Below, one piece after another: positions 40,712-50,710 of a stretch of DNA of 64,000 bases. Numbering within the stretch: position 1 is the stretch's first letter; every line of letters starts with the position of its first letter. The notes beneath the pieces were generated by a model that saw nothing but the letters and a program-made list of their open reading frames with translations, ran no database searches and was not told the origin of the DNA. The stretch spans positions 1 to 64,000 of the forward strand of contig JAUIBK010000002.1 in assembly GCA_030428205.1 (NCBI GenBank), given 5' to 3'. The stretch comes from a bacterium (GTDB taxonomy: Bacteria; Bdellovibrionota_C; UBA2361; RFPC01). A program made the translations under genes and the position numbers.

Positions 40712-42964
40712 ATGTTTAGTACAGAATTAAGTTATACCTTAGAGGCAGCATTTCGTGAGGCATCCACTCGCCACCACCAATTTTTTTGTCTCGAACACCT
40801 CCTGTATGCCTTGCTCTTTGATGGTGAAATTCAAGACGTGGTTGTTCACTGCGGGGGAGATGTTGAAGCGCTGCGTGGGGAGCTTGAAGCGTTCTTTCGT
40901 GACCATCTTGATGCTCCAACCAAGAATGAATCACACGGTGAGCCCATTCAAACTCCTGCCGTCCAGCGTGTGCTCCAACGAGCCATTATTCATATGCATT
41001 CGTCTGGAAAAGAGTTTATTACTGGAAAAGATGTCTTTATCGCGCTCTTTGGCGAAGAAGAGTCTCATGCTGTTTATTTTCTTCTTCAACAAGATATCAC
41101 CCGTCTAGATGCCATTAACTACATCTCTCACGGCGTAAGCCAGGTTGATGAGGACTCACTTGAAGGTGATGACGAAGAACTCCTCGATGAGGACGAAGAA
41201 GCTCCTAGAAAAAAAGGCAAGAAGAAAGGGCTGCACAGCTTTACTGAAGACCTTACAAAGCGAGCAGCAGAGGGAAGGCTTGATCCCATCATCGGTCGTG
41301 AGAAAGAGATTGAGCGAGCCATTAAGATTTTGAGCCGAAGACAGAAGAATAACCCTCTCTTTCTTGGTGATCCAGGAGTAGGAAAAACAGCGATGGCACA
41401 CGCTATTGCCCAGCGCATTGTCTCGGGTGATGTTCCAGAGTCTCTCAAAGACGCAAAACTCTTCTCACTTGAAATGGGCTCGTTGATTGCTGGAACGAAG
41501 TTTCGTGGGGAATTTGAAGAGAGATTAAAATCAATTATCCAAGGACTCAAAAAGCAGCAAAATGCGATTCTTTTTATCGATGAGATTCATACCCTTGTAG
41601 GAGCTGGAGCAACTGGAACAGGATCGATGGATGCGGCAAATCTCTTAAAGCCGATGCTCGGCTCTGGAGAGATGCGTTGCATTGGAAGCACTACGTACGA
41701 AGATTACAAGAAGCACTTTGAAAAAGATCGAGCGCTCAATCGTCGTTTTTCAACGATAGACCTTGATGAGCCCACTATTGAAGAAACGGTGAAGATCTTA
41801 CAAGGACTCAAAAAAGCCTTTGAAGACCACCATAGTGTCAAATTCTCAAAGTCTGCGCTCCGTGCCGCTGCCGAGCTCTCTGCCAAACATATCTCTGATC
41901 GTTTCCTGCCAGATAAGGCCATTGATGTGATTGATGAAGCAGGAGCTGCGAACAATCTCTTAAGTGACACGAAAAGAAAGAAAACTATCACGGACAAAGA
42001 TATTGAACGTGTTGTTTCTGATATCGCAAAAGTTCCTATGCGTTCCGTGAGTAGCACGGACGAGGAGCGACTCCGCACATTGGAGCTGAGACTCAAGGCC
42101 CAAGTATTTGGGCAAGATGATGCTGCCGAAGCTCTTGCCTCAGCCATTAAACGCTCGCGCGCAAATCTTAACGTTGATGATAAACCACTTGGGAGTTTTC
42201 TCTTTGCTGGCCCAACGGGTGTTGGAAAAACCGAGCTCGCACGAGTGCTTGCCCAGGAGTTGGGAGTGCATTTTCACCGTTTTGATATGAGTGAATACAT
42301 GGAGAAGCACGCTGTCGCTCGCCTCATTGGCGCGCCTCCTGGATATGTAGGATACGAGGAAGGAGGCCTCTTAACAGACTTAGTACGAAAGCACCCTTAT
42401 GCAGTACTTCTACTCGATGAAATTGAAAAAGCGCATGAGGACATTTACAATATCTTACTTCAGGTGATGGATGAGGCAGCACTCACGGATTCACACGGCA
42501 AGAAAGCTGATTTTCGAAATGTTGTTGTCATCCTTACCACGAATGCAGGCTCAACCGTGTCTGCCTCAATTGGTTTTGGTCAAAGCGGCTCGACAGATAA
42601 CCAAGAACGCGCGATCAATAAGAAGTTTAAGCCAGAGTTCCGTAACCGCCTCGATGACATCATTTACTTCCAATCGCTCCCACACGAAGTTATCCGACGT
42701 ATCGTTGATAAGTTTCTCGCTGAGCTTGAGGGGCAACTTACACCACGCAAAGTGAGCCTAGAACTTTCAGATGAAGTCAAAGACTGGCTTGCCACTGAGG
42801 GCTTCGATGAGCGGCTCGGCGCACGTCCGATGAAACGCTTGATTCAAAAAGAGATAAAGGACCCACTCTCTGATGAGTTGCTATTTGGTAAGCTCAAGCA
42901 GGGTGGGAGAGTTGTTGGTGTGCTTCTTGAGGGAGCTCTGAAGCTTGAGTTTTCCTCGAACTAG
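40712..42964 (+). CDS. clpA: ClpA unfoldase (AAA+)
   Basis: A 750-residue Hsp100. The N-terminal Clp_N repeats (about 1-145) bind ClpS. A charged linker follows (DDEELLDEDEE, RKKGKKKG, about 152-172). The first AAA+ domain has GDPGVGKTAMA and FIDEIHTLVGAG; the second has GPTGVGKTELA, LLLDEIEKAH and an arginine finger region near FRNRLDDIIYF. It feeds substrates to ClpP, which is not in the window. The ATG at 40712, just after the clpS stop, is chosen over the upstream open frame that overlaps clpS. Confidence 0.95.
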   Translation: MFSTELSYTLEAAFREASTRHHQFFCLEHLLYALLFDGEIQDVVVHCGGDVEALRGELEAFFRDHLDAPTKNESHGEPIQTPAVQRVLQRAIIHMHSSGKEFITGKDVFIALFGEEESHAVYFLLQQDITRLDAINYISHGVSQVDEDSLEGDDEELLDEDEEAPRKKGKKKGLHSFTEDLTKRAAEGRLDPIIGREKEIERAIKILSRRQKNNPLFLGDPGVGKTAMAHAIAQRIVSGDVPESLKDAKLFSLEMGSLIAGTKFRGEFEERLKSIIQGLKKQQNAILFIDEIHTLVGAGATGTGSMDAANLLKPMLGSGEMRCIGSTTYEDYKKHFEKDRALNRRFSTIDLDEPTIEETVKILQGLKKAFEDHHSVKFSKSALRAAAELSAKHISDRFLPDKAIDVIDEAGAANNLLSDTKRKKTITDKDIERVVSDIAKVPMRSVSSTDEERLRTLELRLKAQVFGQDDAAEALASAIKRSRANLNVDDKPLGSFLFAGPTGVGKTELARVLAQELGVHFHRFDMSEYMEKHAVARLIGAPPGYVGYEEGGLLTDLVRKHPYAVLLLDEIEKAHEDIYNILLQVMDEAALTDSHGKKADFRNVVVILTTNAGSTVSASIGFGQSGSTDNQERAINKKFKPEFRNRLDDIIYFQSLPHEVIRRIVDKFLAELEGQLTPRKVSLELSDEVKDWLATEGFDERLGARPMKRLIQKEIKDPLSDELLFGKLKQGGRVVGVLLEGALKLEFSSN

Positions 42965-43010
42965 ACTGCATTGACCTGTCTTGGAGCACGTCACGAATTG
43001 TTTTCATGTT

Positions 43011-43082
43011 TTAACCGCTAAGACGCAAAGTCGCAAAGGCCTTTGTCTACTTTTCTTAGCGACTTTGCGTCTTAGCGGTTAA
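43011..43082. repeat. Palindromic repeat, family A
   Basis: TTAACCGCTAAGACGCAAAG (from 43011) is mirrored at the right end by CTTTGCGTCTTAGCGGTTAA; the arms are 28 bp and nearly perfect. It lies between the convergent clpA and alcohol dehydrogenase genes. A-family units occur here in a different order from the copies at 7091 and 27453. Confidence 0.9.
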
Positions 43083-43106
43083 CTCTTATCTGAAATGAGA
43101 GCTCCC

Positions 43107-44144
43107 CTAGAGCTTCGAGCAATCAATTACAAAGCGATACTTGATGTCACTCTTCAGAACCCGTGTATACGCATCGTTGATATACGAAGGTTCAATCAGC
43201 TCGATATCGCTCGTAATATCATGCTTTCCACAGTGATCAAGCATCTCTTGTGTCTCAGGCAGTCCACCGATAAGTGAGCCCATGATGCACCGTCGTGCAA
43301 GAATAAGTGGAAAAGGTTCAAGATCAAGCGGCGTATCAGAAGCACCGACAAGGATGAGTTTTCCTTCTCGCTTGATCATACTCAAGGCTTGGCCGAGATC
43401 GTGCGGGGCAGAAACGGTATCGAGAATAAAATCAAAGTAATTTGCATGCTTTGCAACGGCTTCTTCATCGGTGGTAAGAAGAAATTTGCTTGCGCCAAGT
43501 CGCTTGGCGTCAGCTTGTTTGTGAGGAGAACGAGAGAGAACTGTTACCTCTGCACCAAATGAGTTTGCTAGTTTTACCCCCATATGTCCGAGGCCACCTA
43601 GCCCAAGGATGGCAACTTTGTGTCCTTCTCGAACTCCAACATGCTTCAATGGTGAGTAGGTAGTAATTCCGGCGCAAAGAAGTGGCGCTGCAGCTGCTGG
43701 ATCGAGATTTTCAGGGATGCGCAGAACAAAATCTTCATCAACAACAATGAAATTTGAGTATCCTCCCTTCGTATAATCTCCATTTGATAGGGCGGCATTG
43801 TACGTAGGAACCTTTTCATTTTCGCAATACTGCTCAAGTCCCTCTTTGCATGATGGGCATGTTCGGCACGAATCAACGAGGCACCCTACGCCAACTGTTT
43901 GGCCCACTGAGAACTTTGATACATTCTCACCAACAGAGTGCACTGTGCCAACGATCTCGTGGCCAGGAACGCACGGATAAAATGCATCACCCCATTCGCT
44001 CTTTGCGGTGTGAATATCAGAGTGGCAGATTCCACAGTGAGTAATGGTGATTGCGACATCCTTTGGCCCAGGTGCTCGTCTGACAAAAGAGTAAGGAACA
44101 AATGGTTTATCTGCGCCATGGTTGGCGTATGCTTTCGTATCCAT
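43107..44144 (-). CDS. Zinc-dependent NAD(P) alcohol dehydrogenase
   Basis: A 345-residue medium-chain dehydrogenase of the cinnamyl alcohol/YahK type. Catalytic zinc ligands lie in GICHSDIH and GHEIVG; the structural zinc cysteines are in DSCRTCPSCKEGLEQYC; the Rossmann motif is LGLGGLGHMGVKLA. It reduces aldehydes or oxidises primary alcohols, probably with NADP. ATG with AGGAAA upstream. It ends convergent with clpA and lies 11 bp downstream of ung on the same strand. Confidence 0.92.
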   Translation of the reverse strand: MDTKAYANHGADKPFVPYSFVRRAPGPKDVAITITHCGICHSDIHTAKSEWGDAFYPCVPGHEIVGTVHSVGENVSKFSVGQTVGVGCLVDSCRTCPSCKEGLEQYCENEKVPTYNAALSNGDYTKGGYSNFIVVDEDFVLRIPENLDPAAAAPLLCAGITTYSPLKHVGVREGHKVAILGLGGLGHMGVKLANSFGAEVTVLSRSPHKQADAKRLGASKFLLTTDEEAVAKHANYFDFILDTVSAPHDLGQALSMIKREGKLILVGASDTPLDLEPFPLILARRCIMGSLIGGLPETQEMLDHCGKHDITSDIELIEPSYINDAYTRVLKSDIKYRFVIDCSKL

Positions 44145-44155
44145 AGTGTTGTTTC

Positions 44156-44863
44156 CTATAATTCAAGGGGCAATTGCCACTCAATTGGATCTTGGCCCTG
44201 TGAGATAAGAATATTGTTCGCCTGTGAGAAGTGCTTACAACCAAAAAAACCGCGGTGTGCAGAAAGAGGAGAAGGATGAGGCGCTTTGAGCACGGTATGC
44301 TTACTCTGATCTATAAACTGCCCTTTCTTTTGAGCGTAGGACCCCCAGAGGAGAAAGACTATTCCTGAGCGGTGGGAGTTGAGCTGGGTAATAATGGAAT
44401 CAGTAAATCGCTCCCAACCTCGGTTTGCATGAGAGCCGGCGTTGTGTGCTTGGACGGTGAGCACAGCGTTGAGCAGCAGAACGCCCTGTTTGGCCCAGTG
44501 TTCGAGGTTGCCATGAGATGGAATAGTGAATCCAAGATCGTCTTCGAGTTCACGGTAAATGTTTTTGAGTGAGGGTGGAACAGCGATTCCCTCTTGTACT
44601 GAAAAGCAAAGTCCGTGAGCTTGGTTGGGGCCGTGGTAGGGATCTTGGCCGATGATCACAACACGCACATCTTCAAACGGTGTCAGGCTCAGGGCATGAA
44701 AAATTTCACTATTTTTCGGGTAGATAACTTTGCCGCTTGCCCGCTCATGTTCAACAAAGGCTAGGAGGTCTTTGAAATAGGAAGAGCTTTTTTCTTCTTT
44801 CAGTACTGTTTTCCACGTAGGTACTTGAGCGGGGGGAGTGAGAAAATCAATTTGAGATTCCAT
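44156..44863 (-). CDS. ung: Uracil-DNA glycosylase, family 1
   Basis: A 235-residue UNG. The catalytic-water motif is [18 protein letters not shown], the uracil-stacking and Asn region is [11 protein letters not shown], and the leucine intercalation loop is [13 protein letters not shown]. It removes uracil from DNA. The start at 44863 ([11 protein letters not shown]) follows the rsgA stop by 4 bp; an upstream codon inside rsgA is possible. Intact catalytic residues. Confidence 0.95.
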   Translation of the reverse strand: MESQIDFLTPPAQVPTWKTVLKEEKSSSYFKDLLAFVEHERASGKVIYPKNSEIFHALSLTPFEDVRVVIIGQDPYHGPNQAHGLCFSVQEGIAVPPSLKNIYRELEDDLGFTIPSHGNLEHWAKQGVLLLNAVLTVQAHNAGSHANRGWERFTDSIITQLNSHRSGIVFLLWGSYAQKKGQFIDQSKHTVLKAPHPSPLSAHRGFFGCKHFSQANNILISQGQDPIEWQLPLEL

Positions 44864-44867
44864 AGTG

Positions 44868-45797
44868 CTAATAGTCTCTATGTCTTTCCTGTTCCTCAAG
44901 CATGCTCAGGTATGATTCATACCGTGAGCTGCTTAAGTGACCTTCTTCGAGCGCCGTTTTAATTCCACACGATTCTTCTGCAATGTGGCGACAGTCTGCA
45001 TACTCGCACTGCTGGGCAAATTGAGCAAACTCGGTCAGCCCGTGGTGGATCTCTTCACGAGAAAGGTGTGTGATTCCAAAATTTTGAACCCCAGGGAGAT
45101 CAACAATAAAAAGCGGTGGGTGCCCCTGTGTGAGGTAGGGATAGGCAAATGCTTGAGAAGTGGTTTGTCTTCCCTGGCCGGTTTTTTCACTTACTTGACT
45201 GGTTTCTCGATCTGCTTCAGGAACAAGAATATTGAGAATCGAACTTTTTCCTACACCAGAGACTCCAGCAAGGCAGATGATTTTTTGATCGTTCATCCTC
45301 AGAGACTCATAGAGTGCAGTGAGTCCATTTGGTTGTTTGGTAGACGTGAGAAGCACTTCAAGTTCAAGTGCGGTATATGTCTCGATGAGTTTTTTTGAGG
45401 TGTCGTCTTGTTCAAGGTCGCACTTATTGACAATCAATGAGCAAGGAATGTCTTGTGCATGTGCAGTGCACATAATGCGATCTATGAAATGAGTGTTAAA
45501 AAGGGCTCCCAGTGCGGTGACGACATAGAGGTGATCAATATTTGAAGCGAGTCTTCGAACCTTTTTGCCCATCTGGCGTGTAAGAATATTTTTTCGCTCA
45601 AAGATCTCTGTGATCAGATATCCTTTTTGAGTTTCTTCTGTAAATGCAATCGTATCGCCTACAGTTATATCGAGTGCTTTTGTAGCCGCTGTGCCTCGAA
45701 GGAGAGTGCCGTCTGATATGTGAAAGTCTGTCCACCGTCGTGTGGTGCTAACGACAAGACCGAGATCGGGTGTGAGCCAAGGGAGAGGTTGAGTCAC
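44868..45797 (-). CDS. rsgA: RsgA ribosome-assembly GTPase
   Basis: A 309-residue circularly permuted GTPase: an N-terminal OB fold, then VNKCDL (G4) before the P-loop [12 protein letters not shown] (G1) and DLPG (G3). The C-terminal zinc motif is [16 protein letters not shown]. It tests 30S maturation near the decoding centre. GTG start. It is followed by ung at 4 bp. The holin-like gene lies upstream on the same strand with a 27-bp gap. Confidence 0.93.
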   Translation of the reverse strand: MTQPLPWLTPDLGLVVSTTRRWTDFHISDGTLLRGTAATKALDITVGDTIAFTEETQKGYLITEIFERKNILTRQMGKKVRRLASNIDHLYVVTALGALFNTHFIDRIMCTAHAQDIPCSLIVNKCDLEQDDTSKKLIETYTALELEVLLTSTKQPNGLTALYESLRMNDQKIICLAGVSGVGKSSILNILVPEADRETSQVSEKTGQGRQTTSQAFAYPYLTQGHPPLFIVDLPGVQNFGITHLSREEIHHGLTEFAQFAQQCEYADCRHIAEESCGIKTALEEGHLSSSRYESYLSMLEEQERHRDY

Positions 45798-45824
45798 ACG
45801 CTTGTTCCTAAAATGAAGTTCATC

Positions 45825-46340
45825 TTACGACCAAGTATGAGAAAAAGAGAGAAACGCTTGAGTTTCAGGGGTTGGAGTTGGCACAGGTTGTCCGGTGGCG
45901 GGTACGGTGTCTTGTGTAGAGAGCAAGCTGTCTCGAAGCTCAGAGACAGTATCGATAACCATCTGAAGTAGGGTCATCCAATCAATGTTTGCTCCATACT
46001 TCGTTGTTAAAATACTACAGCCGGTGAAAATAATTGGAGCAAGCAGAGCCGTGCCTATACCTGAAACTTCAATTCCTGGAACAAGTTTAATCACGAGCCA
46101 GAAGATCACACCGTTGGCGAGCAGAAGGATAAGCCCTTCAGAACTCCAATCGAGAGGGATATTAAAAAAGAGGGCTGCACTCCAGAGATGGGTATTGATA
46201 AAGGCTAGTGTAAAAACAGCGAAAATAGGCCCAGACAAGCTCGTTACTTTAAGGCCAGGGAGGATAATGGCGGTAATAACCATGGCCACTGTTTGTAGGA
46301 GCCAAGCTTCAAATGAGAGGGATTCAAGGAGCGCCAGCAT
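45825..46340 (-). CDS. Phage-holin-like four-helix membrane protein (YvlD type)
   Basis: A 171-residue protein with four hydrophobic helices (about 10-30, 35-60, 70-90, 100-120), matching the bacterial 4-TM phage holin family by VMVI...ILPGLKV, FTLAFINT and LLLANGVIFWLVIKLVPGIEVSG. In bacteria these are not lytic genes but poorly known inner-membrane proteins, in Bacillus linked to envelope stress. A Pro/Thr-rich cytoplasmic tail ends the protein. Not evidence of a prophage. Confidence 0.75.
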   Translation of the reverse strand: MLALLESLSFEAWLLQTVAMVITAIILPGLKVTSLSGPIFAVFTLAFINTHLWSAALFFNIPLDWSSEGLILLLANGVIFWLVIKLVPGIEVSGIGTALLAPIIFTGCSILTTKYGANIDWMTLLQMVIDTVSELRDSLLSTQDTVPATGQPVPTPTPETQAFLSFSHTWS

Positions 46341-46498
46341 AAAATCAATAATAACAGTTCGTTAAGAGGCAACTGCGAAGCGTAGTGTACCGCTCTCTTC
46401 GGTGAGAAGCAATGGTTTGTCTTTTTTGGTGGCAGGGTGGACAATGTGCAGATGAGTGATTACCTATACGTATGTCACCCATCTTGTGAAGGATATGT

Positions 46499-46888
46499 AT
46501 GCTCAATACCAAAATGGATTTTACCCGATTAGGCAAACAAAATATACGCGGCTTTCAGCGTAATGGGTACCTCTTTATCCCTGGCCTCTTTTTCATTCTG
46601 ATTGGCCTGGTTGCCGTATTTGCACCGATGTTACTGCTTGGTGTGATTGCAGCATTTTGTATCTCACTTGGCCTTATCTTCTGTGTACTTACTTGGAAAT
46701 TTCTCCGTTTGAAGCGAAATCTCGATAAGGTTGCCAAAGACTTCTCACAGCAGTTTCAGGGGAGCGTCCAAATCCGTGGTATGCGTGTGGATGGCAGAAG
46801 CCCTTTTGCTGAGGAAGAAGAGTCTGACGACTATCTCGCAGAGTACGAGATCAAAGAGGTCGATCCGAAGAAAATCATATTTCACTAG
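46499..46888 (+). CDS. Small two-helix membrane protein
   Basis: A 129-residue protein with two adjacent transmembrane helices (about 22-45 and 47-68, FIPGLFFILIGLVAVFAPM and LLLGVIAAFCISLGLIF), a basic stop-transfer KFLRLKRN, and an acidic C-terminal tail. No family recognised. ATG with AAGGA 5 nt upstream. Its stop overlaps that of the convergent zinc-ribbon gene in the sequence CTAG (46885-46888). Confidence 0.7.
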   Translation: MLNTKMDFTRLGKQNIRGFQRNGYLFIPGLFFILIGLVAVFAPMLLLGVIAAFCISLGLIFCVLTWKFLRLKRNLDKVAKDFSQQFQGSVQIRGMRVDGRSPFAEEEESDDYLAEYEIKEVDPKKIIFH

Positions 46889-47346
46889 CGAAACAGCTTC
46901 GTGACAAACGCTTTAACCTTATGAGCTGACTCAGGATCTGAGAGCTTGTCCGCTACTTGCTTTTCAAAGTCTGCAATCCGAGCGCTCATCTCCGCTTCTT
47001 CTTTTTCTTTGGCACGAAGGTGTTCAAGTTCACCTACGTCAAGCCAGTGTCCTTTGCACGTGGGACACTGATCGATCTCAAAATTCGTTTCAGCATCCAA
47101 TGTAATGCGTGTCATTTCTTGATCTTCACATGATGGACAGAGTCGAGTCTTGCTCCTATCAATCACAACATCTAGCGATTTTTTGACTCGCAGGAGCTCT
47201 TGAGGAAAGGGATCGGTATGTTCGTTGCATTTCTCAAGTTCACCTTTATCTAACCAAATGCCAGCGCATCCATCTTTGCAGATATCAACAGTAAAAGAGC
47301 CAGCATCAAAAGCAGAAAGAGAGTTTGAGCAAACAGGACATTTCAT
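46885..47346 (-). CDS. Zinc-ribbon (zf-TFIIB type) protein
   Basis: A 153-residue cytoplasmic protein with two zf-TFIIB-like ribbons. The first is MKCPVCSNSL with CKDGCAGIWLDKGELE; the second is RLCPSCEDQEM with IDQCPTCKGHWLDVGELEHL. The two CPxC plus WLD-GELE units are characteristic. A charged helical tail follows. Function of the family is unknown. The start at 47346 is chosen because the first ribbon begins there; the frame extends 30 codons upstream, into the RNB gene's 3' end. Confidence 0.85.
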   Translation of the reverse strand: MKCPVCSNSLSAFDAGSFTVDICKDGCAGIWLDKGELEKCNEHTDPFPQELLRVKKSLDVVIDRSKTRLCPSCEDQEMTRITLDAETNFEIDQCPTCKGHWLDVGELEHLRAKEKEEAEMSARIADFEKQVADKLSDPESAHKVKAFVTKLFR

Positions 47347-47386
47347 GGCTTCTATTCTATTGAGAAAGGCTACTTCCTCCAAGAGT

Positions 47387-49750
47387 TTATTGATAGGTGA
47401 AGAGAAATCTTTGGATTTCAGGGAGAAAGCCATCAAGTTTCACACGTAGAGAGTCTCCTACTACCGGGGGAGAATCCTCAAAAGCGTGTAGCGAAATTAT
47501 TCCTCGGTGACCCGCTTCTGGAACGGAAAGTGTTGCCACAGAACTATTCGTATCAGTAACGGTCACTTCCATGAACTCTCCTTGATTGTCGAGAATATGT
47601 GCAATTCTGTGAAACATGGCGAGTCGCTCAGTAAGAAGCTGGTGTACGCGCTCTTTTCGGTTGATATGACGGCGCTCTTTTTGAGCATTCTCTTTGGTGA
47701 AGTGTGGATGATCATGAAAAAAGTTGTCGACGAGCTTCGTTGGAAAACTGTTTGAGATGACGTCACTTGGAGTTGAGTGAATTCCATCGGGATGAAATTT
47801 CAGCGCCCTGTCGAGAAGCCATTGGTGATAGAGACCGACATATGTTCGCAGCGATTTGATCTCTGCATACGTATCAACTCCAAGTGCGAAGTGGCCACGG
47901 TTGAGTGTCGCAACTCTTGCCCTACCTCGGATAGCCGTATCGAGAAGTTCACGACATAAGTCTCCTTGCCCGCTTTGTTGTAGGCGTTCAATGAGAAAAG
48001 GTAAGCGGTGAGGATCGTGAAAGTCATCCGCATCAACATCAATGCCAGCGTGAGAGATACGAGTAAGAAACGACTCGACGGTCGCTTGGTTAAATGGCGC
48101 ATGAATGCGGTAGAGCATAGGAAGGTGAAGTGCGTTCATGACATCAGCAAAGTGAGATTTGCTTGCAATCATGAGTGCTTCAATCATGCGGTGTCCTGAG
48201 GTAGCAGGAACTCCTTCGTAAATAGTTCTGGTGTGCTCTGGAGATTTGAGGAGTCGGTGTTTTGCTTCGTTGAGAAACAGTGCGTCGACGTGGTGGGGAT
48301 GAGTTCGATCTGCAAGGAGTGATGCAAACTGACTCATCGGAATTGAAGCTCGATTGCGAATTTTTGCACGAACGAGGTGCGAGGAACGGATGGTGCCATC
48401 AGGGAGGATTACTCGATCGAGTACAAAGGCAGCTCGATCTTTTTCTGGGAGCAAGCTCAATTCGTAGCACGAGAGTTTCTCACCTAAGAGGTAAAGAGAG
48501 TTTTCGTTTGCATAAAGAGTATTGCCAAGGCGGCGAGCTTGTTCGGCGTGATCGGAGTCAGGGGGAACCCTCCAAGCAGCATTCGCAAATCCAGTGATGA
48601 CTCGTATCGGCTCTTCTTCCAGAATACGGAGAGTTTCAGTGAGGCTTCGAGCTTTACTGTCATGAGAAGTAGCGTAGACGACATCGTCAACATCACGAGT
48701 AGTTTCATAGTCGAATGAGAGAAAAGGAATGTCTCTGAGATCGATAAGATCACTTGGAAGTGGGCGAGCCCTTTCGGGTGAACTTGGTGGGAAGCGACCA
48801 GAAATCTTTCTCGCTTGGCGCCTCAGCGCATCAACATCTCTTAAAATACCGTCATCATCGGTGAGGTCTGTGAGCTGTCTCGTTGTACCTTCATACACCG
48901 AGACAGGCTCGATGATAATAAATGCTCGTAGCCGTTCACTGAGTTCTTCTTTCCACGGCTCAATTTTACTCTCTGCTGTGTCAGGGATATGAGCCCGAAT
49001 ATCGACAACGTGAAGATTGCGTCCTGAAGGAAGCGGAACACGTAAAAGAGAAGTTGAGCGCACATCGACACCGAGTGGAGCAGAGTGGGCGACCTGACGC
49101 TTGACATCTCCAGGTCGTATTTTTCCAAAGCGTTCCCCGTTGGTTGATTGCTCAATGCGAGCTTGGCGTGCCCGACATTTGATAAGGTGACTTGTGGCAC
49201 GAAGAGCACCTCGAAAATCTCCTTGCGAGATAGCCTCCTCAATCTCAGTTCTTGCCTCTTCTGGGTATACAAGGGCAACTCTACGGCCAAGCTCTTGATG
49301 AAGCTCCTCTCGAACAGTGTGAATATCTTCAAAATGAGCGTCATCTCTCAGAATGATAAAAACAGGATCTTGTCGTTCATGTTCGAACAAGACGTAATCG
49401 AGTTTATCTCCAAGTTTGTGTTCAACTACGTCATAAACCTCTTCTTTTGGCGTGCAGATTTTGGTTGTGAGCGATACGTCTGAGTGAAAAACCTTCTTAA
49501 GCGAGGCGAGAAATTCGTTGCACTCTTGGGCCGAGGGCTTTCTCCTTGCATGAGCGAGTATTGTGATGGATTCACTGTGGTGCACGGGAGGAAAGAGGGT
49601 GTGAACCCAAGGAGGAGAGAGTTGTTCGAGTTGGTTATAGAGGGTCTGTTGAGCAATTGAGGACAGTTCGCCAAAAACTTCTTCGCGACGTAGAACTCCG
49701 CCGGGATCTACAGAAGTTGGGTCTGTTGATGTTTCTTCTCGCTTATACAC
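47387..49750 (-). CDS. RNB-domain (RNase II-like) exoribonuclease, divergent
   Basis: A 787-residue protein. The catalytic RNB core lies at about residues 345-670: SFDYETTRDVDDVVYA keeps the four aspartates spaced as D-x5-D-x-DD, followed by YANENSLYLLGEKLSCYELSLLPEKDRAAFVLD. A 300-residue N-terminal region matches no cold-shock domains I recognise, and the C-terminal S1 domain is short or weak. It should degrade RNA 3' to 5'. GTG start with a weak site. This is a divergent member, not an obvious RNase R or RNase II. Confidence 0.75.
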   Translation of the reverse strand: MYKREETSTDPTSVDPGGVLRREEVFGELSSIAQQTLYNQLEQLSPPWVHTLFPPVHHSESITILAHARRKPSAQECNEFLASLKKVFHSDVSLTTKICTPKEEVYDVVEHKLGDKLDYVLFEHERQDPVFIILRDDAHFEDIHTVREELHQELGRRVALVYPEEARTEIEEAISQGDFRGALRATSHLIKCRARQARIEQSTNGERFGKIRPGDVKRQVAHSAPLGVDVRSTSLLRVPLPSGRNLHVVDIRAHIPDTAESKIEPWKEELSERLRAFIIIEPVSVYEGTTRQLTDLTDDDGILRDVDALRRQARKISGRFPPSSPERARPLPSDLIDLRDIPFLSFDYETTRDVDDVVYATSHDSKARSLTETLRILEEEPIRVITGFANAAWRVPPDSDHAEQARRLGNTLYANENSLYLLGEKLSCYELSLLPEKDRAAFVLDRVILPDGTIRSSHLVRAKIRNRASIPMSQFASLLADRTHPHHVDALFLNEAKHRLLKSPEHTRTIYEGVPATSGHRMIEALMIASKSHFADVMNALHLPMLYRIHAPFNQATVESFLTRISHAGIDVDADDFHDPHRLPFLIERLQQSGQGDLCRELLDTAIRGRARVATLNRGHFALGVDTYAEIKSLRTYVGLYHQWLLDRALKFHPDGIHSTPSDVISNSFPTKLVDNFFHDHPHFTKENAQKERRHINRKERVHQLLTERLAMFHRIAHILDNQGEFMEVTVTDTNSSVATLSVPEAGHRGIISLHAFEDSPPVVGDSLRVKLDGFLPEIQRFLFTYQ

Positions 49751-49885
49751 AGGAAAATACCACTCTCTTTTTCTATTATACCCTATAACAGGGTTTTTAG
49801 AGAGTTATTTCTCTGTGAGCCTTCTCACGAGTGCTAGGCCAGAAAAACAATTTACCTCAATTGCAATGGGACACTGGCGACGAGA

Positions 49886-50575
49886 TTAAGGTTGCATCAT
49901 AGCTGGAAGGTTGAAATTTTCCATGATCTGTTGCTGTATCTGGCTTGCATCAGTGGTAGCTGGGAGAACAAGTGAAGTGATGAGACCCAAGGCAAAAAAG
50001 AACAAAATGAGACACGCAATACTCGCAAAGAAAAAGCCTGTTTTTCTTGACGCTGGAAGAGTGACCATTTTATCGCACCCTTTAAAGTACACGTAAAAAC
50101 CATACAGAGAGATAAGCATGGCAACAAAGGTGATAAGCCCCATAGGTACGAGGGTAAAAATACCAGCGAAAAGCGATGGGTAGAGAGTAAATGTTAAAAG
50201 CTTTGCAGCATGATGCTCTGTAGTTTGTCCTTCAAATTTTGGAGCAAGAAAGCAGAGTAACTTTGCGCCTGCAAAAACCCAGAGGCAGGTAATAGCTACA
50301 CGTACGATTTGTTCAAGGAGCGTTGGAAAAAAGAAAGTCTTCGTATGGATGCCCATAATCGAGATACCAACAAACGCTGATCCGATCAGAACACAGATAG
50401 CTGAAAGAGTAGCAAGGGGAAGAAGGAGAGTCGTGATGATTCCTTGGACGTTCGTTGGTTCGTCATCTTTAACCTCTGACCAGAAAGTGCCAGTTTCAAA
50501 GAACACGCTTTTTATGCGGTTCATGAGTTGTGAGAAATCAAAACCTGTTGAAGGGTGAGTTGTTTGTCCAGTCAT
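49886..50575 (-). CDS. Yip1-domain membrane protein
   Basis: A 229-residue protein with five hydrophobic helices after a soluble N-terminal 45 residues (FFETGTFWSEVKDDE), the pattern of bacterial Yip1/YIF1 family proteins. Function unknown. The start at 50575 has AGGGGA 5 nt upstream. Downstream is the RNB gene, 135 bp away; upstream lies a block of hairpins (50711-50945). Confidence 0.8.
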   Translation of the reverse strand: MTGQTTHPSTGFDFSQLMNRIKSVFFETGTFWSEVKDDEPTNVQGIITTLLLPLATLSAICVLIGSAFVGISIMGIHTKTFFFPTLLEQIVRVAITCLWVFAGAKLLCFLAPKFEGQTTEHHAAKLLTFTLYPSLFAGIFTLVPMGLITFVAMLISLYGFYVYFKGCDKMVTLPASRKTGFFFASIACLILFFFALGLITSLVLPATTDASQIQQQIMENFNLPAMMQP

Positions 50576-50710
50576 GAGAATCCCCTGCAGAGTAGTAATT
50601 CTAAATTCTATGGCTGGTAAGGGTAGCATATTGGGCGAACGGATCCAGGTCTTTTTCCCTTATAAACGGGATATGCCAAAGAAGAAGCCTGTTTGGTTGT
50701 TCCGATTCTT

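Noticed and set aside
45825..46340. Holin-like gene as a sign of a prophage
   Set aside because: No lysozyme, capsid, tail or integrase genes nearby; this family is widespread in bacterial chromosomes.
46885..46888. CTAG at the convergent stops as another copy of the mobile element boundary
   Set aside because: Only the four bases match; none of the element core is present, so this is a chance overlap of two TAG stops.
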